DNA of 64,000 nt from Fusobacterium sp. (GTDB lineage Bacteria > Fusobacteriota > Fusobacteriia > Fusobacteriales > Fusobacteriaceae), in the NCBI RefSeq assembly GCF_032477075.1, contig NZ_JAWDXO010000003.1, positions 62,001-126,000 of the forward strand, written 5' to 3'. Shown in pieces: positions 62,325 through 64,000 of this stretch. The stretch's first letter is position 1; every line of letters starts with the position of its first letter. Position numbers and translations under genes: made by a program. Under the pieces are notes generated by a model, which had not been told where the DNA came from, did not search any database, and was given only the letters and a program-made list of their open reading frames with translations.

Positions 62325-62354
62325 TTGTTGATTTTTTATAAAAAATAATATATT
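62325..62354 (+). promoter_or_regulatory. promoter of tcdA
   Basis: TTGTTG (62325-62330), 18-bp spacer, TATATT (62349-62354); the -10 lies inside the palindrome at 62347-62381. Confidence 0.45.
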
Positions 62355-62381
62355 ATTTACTAAGATAGTAAATAATATATT
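62347..62381. promoter_or_regulatory. perfect 16-bp inverted repeat overlapping the tcdA promoter
   Basis: AATATATTATTTACTA (62347-62362), AGA, TAGTAAATAATATATT (62366-62381). It covers the -10 and the transcription start and ends just before the ribosome binding site (AAGGATG). It could be an operator or a 5' UTR hairpin. Confidence 0.65.
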
Positions 62382-62394
62382 TAAGGATGATGAT

Positions 62395-63099
62395 ATGATA
62401 TTTCAAAGAACTGAACTTTTGATAGGAAAAGAAAACCTTGAAAAACTTCAAAATTCACATGTTATTGTGTTTGGAGTAGGAGGAGTAGGTGGCTTTGCTA
62501 TAGAGGCTTTAGCCAGAGCTGGAGTTGGCGAAATATCTATTGTAGATTTTGATACTGTAGATATTACCAATCTTAACAGACAGATTATAGCCTTACAAAA
62601 TACTATAGGAAAATTAAAAACTTCTGTTATGAAAGAAAGACTTCTTTCTATAAATCCAAATATAAGGGTACATGAATATCCAGAAAAATTTTCAATAGAA
62701 AATTATGATAAATTTTTTAAAAATAAGAAATATGATTATATAGTTGATGCAATTGATTTAGTAACTTCAAAATTAGCTTTGGCTGAAATAGGACAAAATA
62801 GTGATACTCCACTTATTTCTTCTATGGGAACTGGTAATAAAATTGAACCTACAATGCTTGAAGTAACTGATATCTATAAAACTTCTGTATGTCCTTTAGC
62901 TCGTGTTATGAGAAAAGAATTAAAAAATAGAAGAATAAAAAAATTAAAAGTGGTTTATTCAAAGGAGCTTCCTAGAAAACCTGAAAATGAAACTGGAAGC
63001 AGAGAAAAAAAAGTAAATGTTGGAAGTATCTCTTTTGTTCCTTCCAGTGCGGGTCTTATAATAGCAAGTGAAGTTGTAAAAGATATCTGTAATTTATAG
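62395..63099 (+). CDS. tcdA: tRNA threonylcarbamoyladenosine dehydratase
   Basis: 234 aa. E1-like ThiF/MoeB fold: GVGGVGGFAIEALARAGVGEISIVDFD (27-53), the nucleotide site LNRQI, DAIDLVTSKLAL and the TcdA-specific C-terminal GSISFVPSSAGLIIASEV. It cyclises t6A37 of tRNA to ct6A using ATP. Followed by a flavodoxin gene after 9 bp, probably co-transcribed. Confidence 0.92.
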   Translation: MIFQRTELLIGKENLEKLQNSHVIVFGVGGVGGFAIEALARAGVGEISIVDFDTVDITNLNRQIIALQNTIGKLKTSVMKERLLSINPNIRVHEYPEKFSIENYDKFFKNKKYDYIVDAIDLVTSKLALAEIGQNSDTPLISSMGTGNKIEPTMLEVTDIYKTSVCPLARVMRKELKNRRIKKLKVVYSKELPRKPENETGSREKKVNVGSISFVPSSAGLIIASEVVKDICNL

Positions 63100-63108
63100 G
63101 AGGAAAAA

Positions 63109-63612
63109 ATGAAAAAAATAGGAATTTTTTATGGAACAACATCTGGAAATACTACTGGTATAGTAGATGAGATAGAATTTTATCTTAGAAAGGATGATTA
63201 TCAGACATATAATGTAGCTGATGGAATATCTGAAATGAAAGATTATGAAAATCTTATTCTTGTATCTCCAACTTATGGAGTTGGAGAACTTCAAGAAGAT
63301 TGGAATAATGTCTTTGAAGAGTTTAAGAATATAGATTTTACTGGTAAAACTGTTGCAATAGCAGGACTTGGAAATCAATTTGCTTTTGGTGAATCATATG
63401 TTGGAGCTATGAAGATACTTTATGATACAGTTGTAAAAAATGGTGCTAAAGTTATTGGATTCACTTCTACTGAAGGATATCGTTATGAGGAAACTGAAGC
63501 AGTTGTAGACGGAAAATTTATAGGTCTTGCTCTTGATGAGGGAAATCAAGGAAATGATACTCCTGATAGAATCAAAGCTTGGGTAGAAAAAATCAAATCA
63601 TATTTCAATTAA
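63109..63612 (+). CDS. flavodoxin
   Basis: 167 aa, long-chain type. FMN phosphate loop YGTTSGNT (8-15), SPTYGVGELQEDW (51-63, first flavin-shielding Trp) and AGLGNQFAFGESYVGAM (second loop). Low-potential electron carrier; in anaerobes it can reduce radical SAM enzymes, which makes it relevant to the radical SAM operon nearby, though not linked to it. GGAGG precedes the ATG. Confidence 0.93.
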   Translation: MKKIGIFYGTTSGNTTGIVDEIEFYLRKDDYQTYNVADGISEMKDYENLILVSPTYGVGELQEDWNNVFEEFKNIDFTGKTVAIAGLGNQFAFGESYVGAMKILYDTVVKNGAKVIGFTSTEGYRYEETEAVVDGKFIGLALDEGNQGNDTPDRIKAWVEKIKSYFN

Positions 63613-63616
63613 AATT

Positions 63617-63823
63617 AAAGAGGTTGACTAATAAGCTAAGATAAATTTTAGAAATTTGGAAATTAGAAAGGCTTGTGTAATTAATGAAGTAAGTAAAACA
63701 TGAAAAACAATATATCTGAACATAGTGAGTTTACTGTTTTTAGTTTTAGGAACGAAATTAATAACAAACCTTTCTACTGGAAAAATTCTAAAATTATACT
63801 TTTCTTGATAAATCAACCTCTTT
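63617..63823 (-). repeat. inverted-repeat-bounded element encoding a relic peptide (fullest copy of dispersed repeat)
   Basis: 207 bp bounded by AAAGAGGTTGA (63617-63627) and TCAACCTCTTT (63813-63823). On the minus strand an open frame of 62 codons (63628-63816, TTG start, no ribosome binding site) contains YQEKYNFRIFPVERFVINF and ends ISKFLKFILAY. Parts of it recur at 8106, 16077 and 45250. The terminal repeats followed by a T-run may act as terminator of the flavodoxin gene. It looks like a small non-autonomous element or transposase relic rather than a real gene. Confidence 0.55.
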
Positions 63824-63833
63824 TTTATTTATA

Positions 63834-64000
63834 TTACTTATTTACTTTTACTCCAAATACAACCTTTTCTCCATTTACATTAAATTCTCCTGTAAATCCA
63901 TCTGCTTCTCCAAAGATTATTTCATCTGTAAGAGTATCATGCTTAATTTCTTCAGCATTTCTTTCAATTATTTCTTTAATTTTATCATTATCTTTTTCAT
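63834..64000 (-). CDS. hypothetical protein, C-terminal part
   Basis: The last 55 codons of a gene running in from the right edge; stop TAA at 63834-63836. The visible part is acidic with a repeated beta-strand look: IIFGEADGFTGEFNVNGEKVVFGVKVNK at the end. No family recognised. The open frame to the edge and sensible composition support it as coding. Confidence 0.6.
   Translation of the reverse strand, partial: EKDNDKIKEIIERNAEEIKHDTLTDEIIFGEADGFTGEFNVNGEKVVFGVKVNK

Noticed and set aside
63628..63816. 62-codon open frame downstream of the flavodoxin as a protein-coding gene.
   Set aside because: TTG start without ribosome binding site, inside an inverted-repeat unit and with decayed copies elsewhere; treated as a repeat.

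Overview
The window is AT-rich (roughly 30% GC by eye) bacterial chromosome with dense operons, strong GGAGG ribosome binding sites and short intergenic spaces. The L27 precursor with a cleavable leader beside the Prp protease, together with many fermentative catabolic operons, PTS and sodium-coupled transporters and no respiratory genes, fits an anaerobic Fusobacterium of the large-genome group (varium/ulcerans/mortiferum type). The genus is an inference. I see no prophage, complete insertion sequence, CRISPR array, rRNA or tRNA.

Layout. 1-7836: the start of a PLD-domain (helicase-type) protein, a membrane metallophosphoesterase behind a MerR-type 19-bp-spacer promoter, two small ORFs, a YkvI transporter/iron alcohol dehydrogenase/nitrilase operon, a GNAT enzyme and an NhaC antiporter. 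8186-13268: a mannose-family PTS (IIB, IIC, IID, IIA) co-transcribed with a cytoplasmic sulfatase, with a divergent DeoR regulator. 13309-20720: citDEF, then an HpaI-type aldolase/M20 amidohydrolase/YfcC transporter operon with a divergent LysR. 20851-25710: a sigma-54 activator, a well-formed -24/-12 promoter and a hydroxyacyl dehydrogenase/BKACE/AtoE operon. 25890-28163: an OpuC-like osmolyte importer with fused permease and binding protein. 28501-32246: LysR, a DASS anion transporter and an archaeal-type phosphoglycerate mutase homologue. 32354-39186: a LacI-controlled cluster with an SSS symporter, both aconitase-X subunits, an MFS transporter and a two-domain SnoaL-like protein. 39575-43978: RpiR, beta-glucoside PTS and 6-phospho-beta-glucosidase. 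44146-45189: rplU-prp-rpmA with a leader RNA and promoter.

45512-55409 is the most unusual part. It is a tightly coupled + strand operon of eight genes: five paralogous B12-binding radical SAM enzymes, a GH3-type acyl-adenylating amide synthetase and two acyltransferase-like proteins. It has no polyketide, peptide-synthetase or RiPP precursor gene. I read it as an undescribed small-molecule or lipid biosynthetic pathway. Its first gene appears to start at AUU.

55571-62142 is a LacI-autoregulated sugar or cyclitol ABC operon with a sugar isomerase and a Gfo/Idh/MocA dehydrogenase. 62395-63612 holds tcdA (behind a 16-bp perfect palindrome) and a flavodoxin. Four intergenic remnants of one dispersed repeat, three of which still encode parts of a KYNFRxFxVE...ISKFxKFILA peptide family, lie at about 8.1, 16.1, 45.3 and 63.7 kb.
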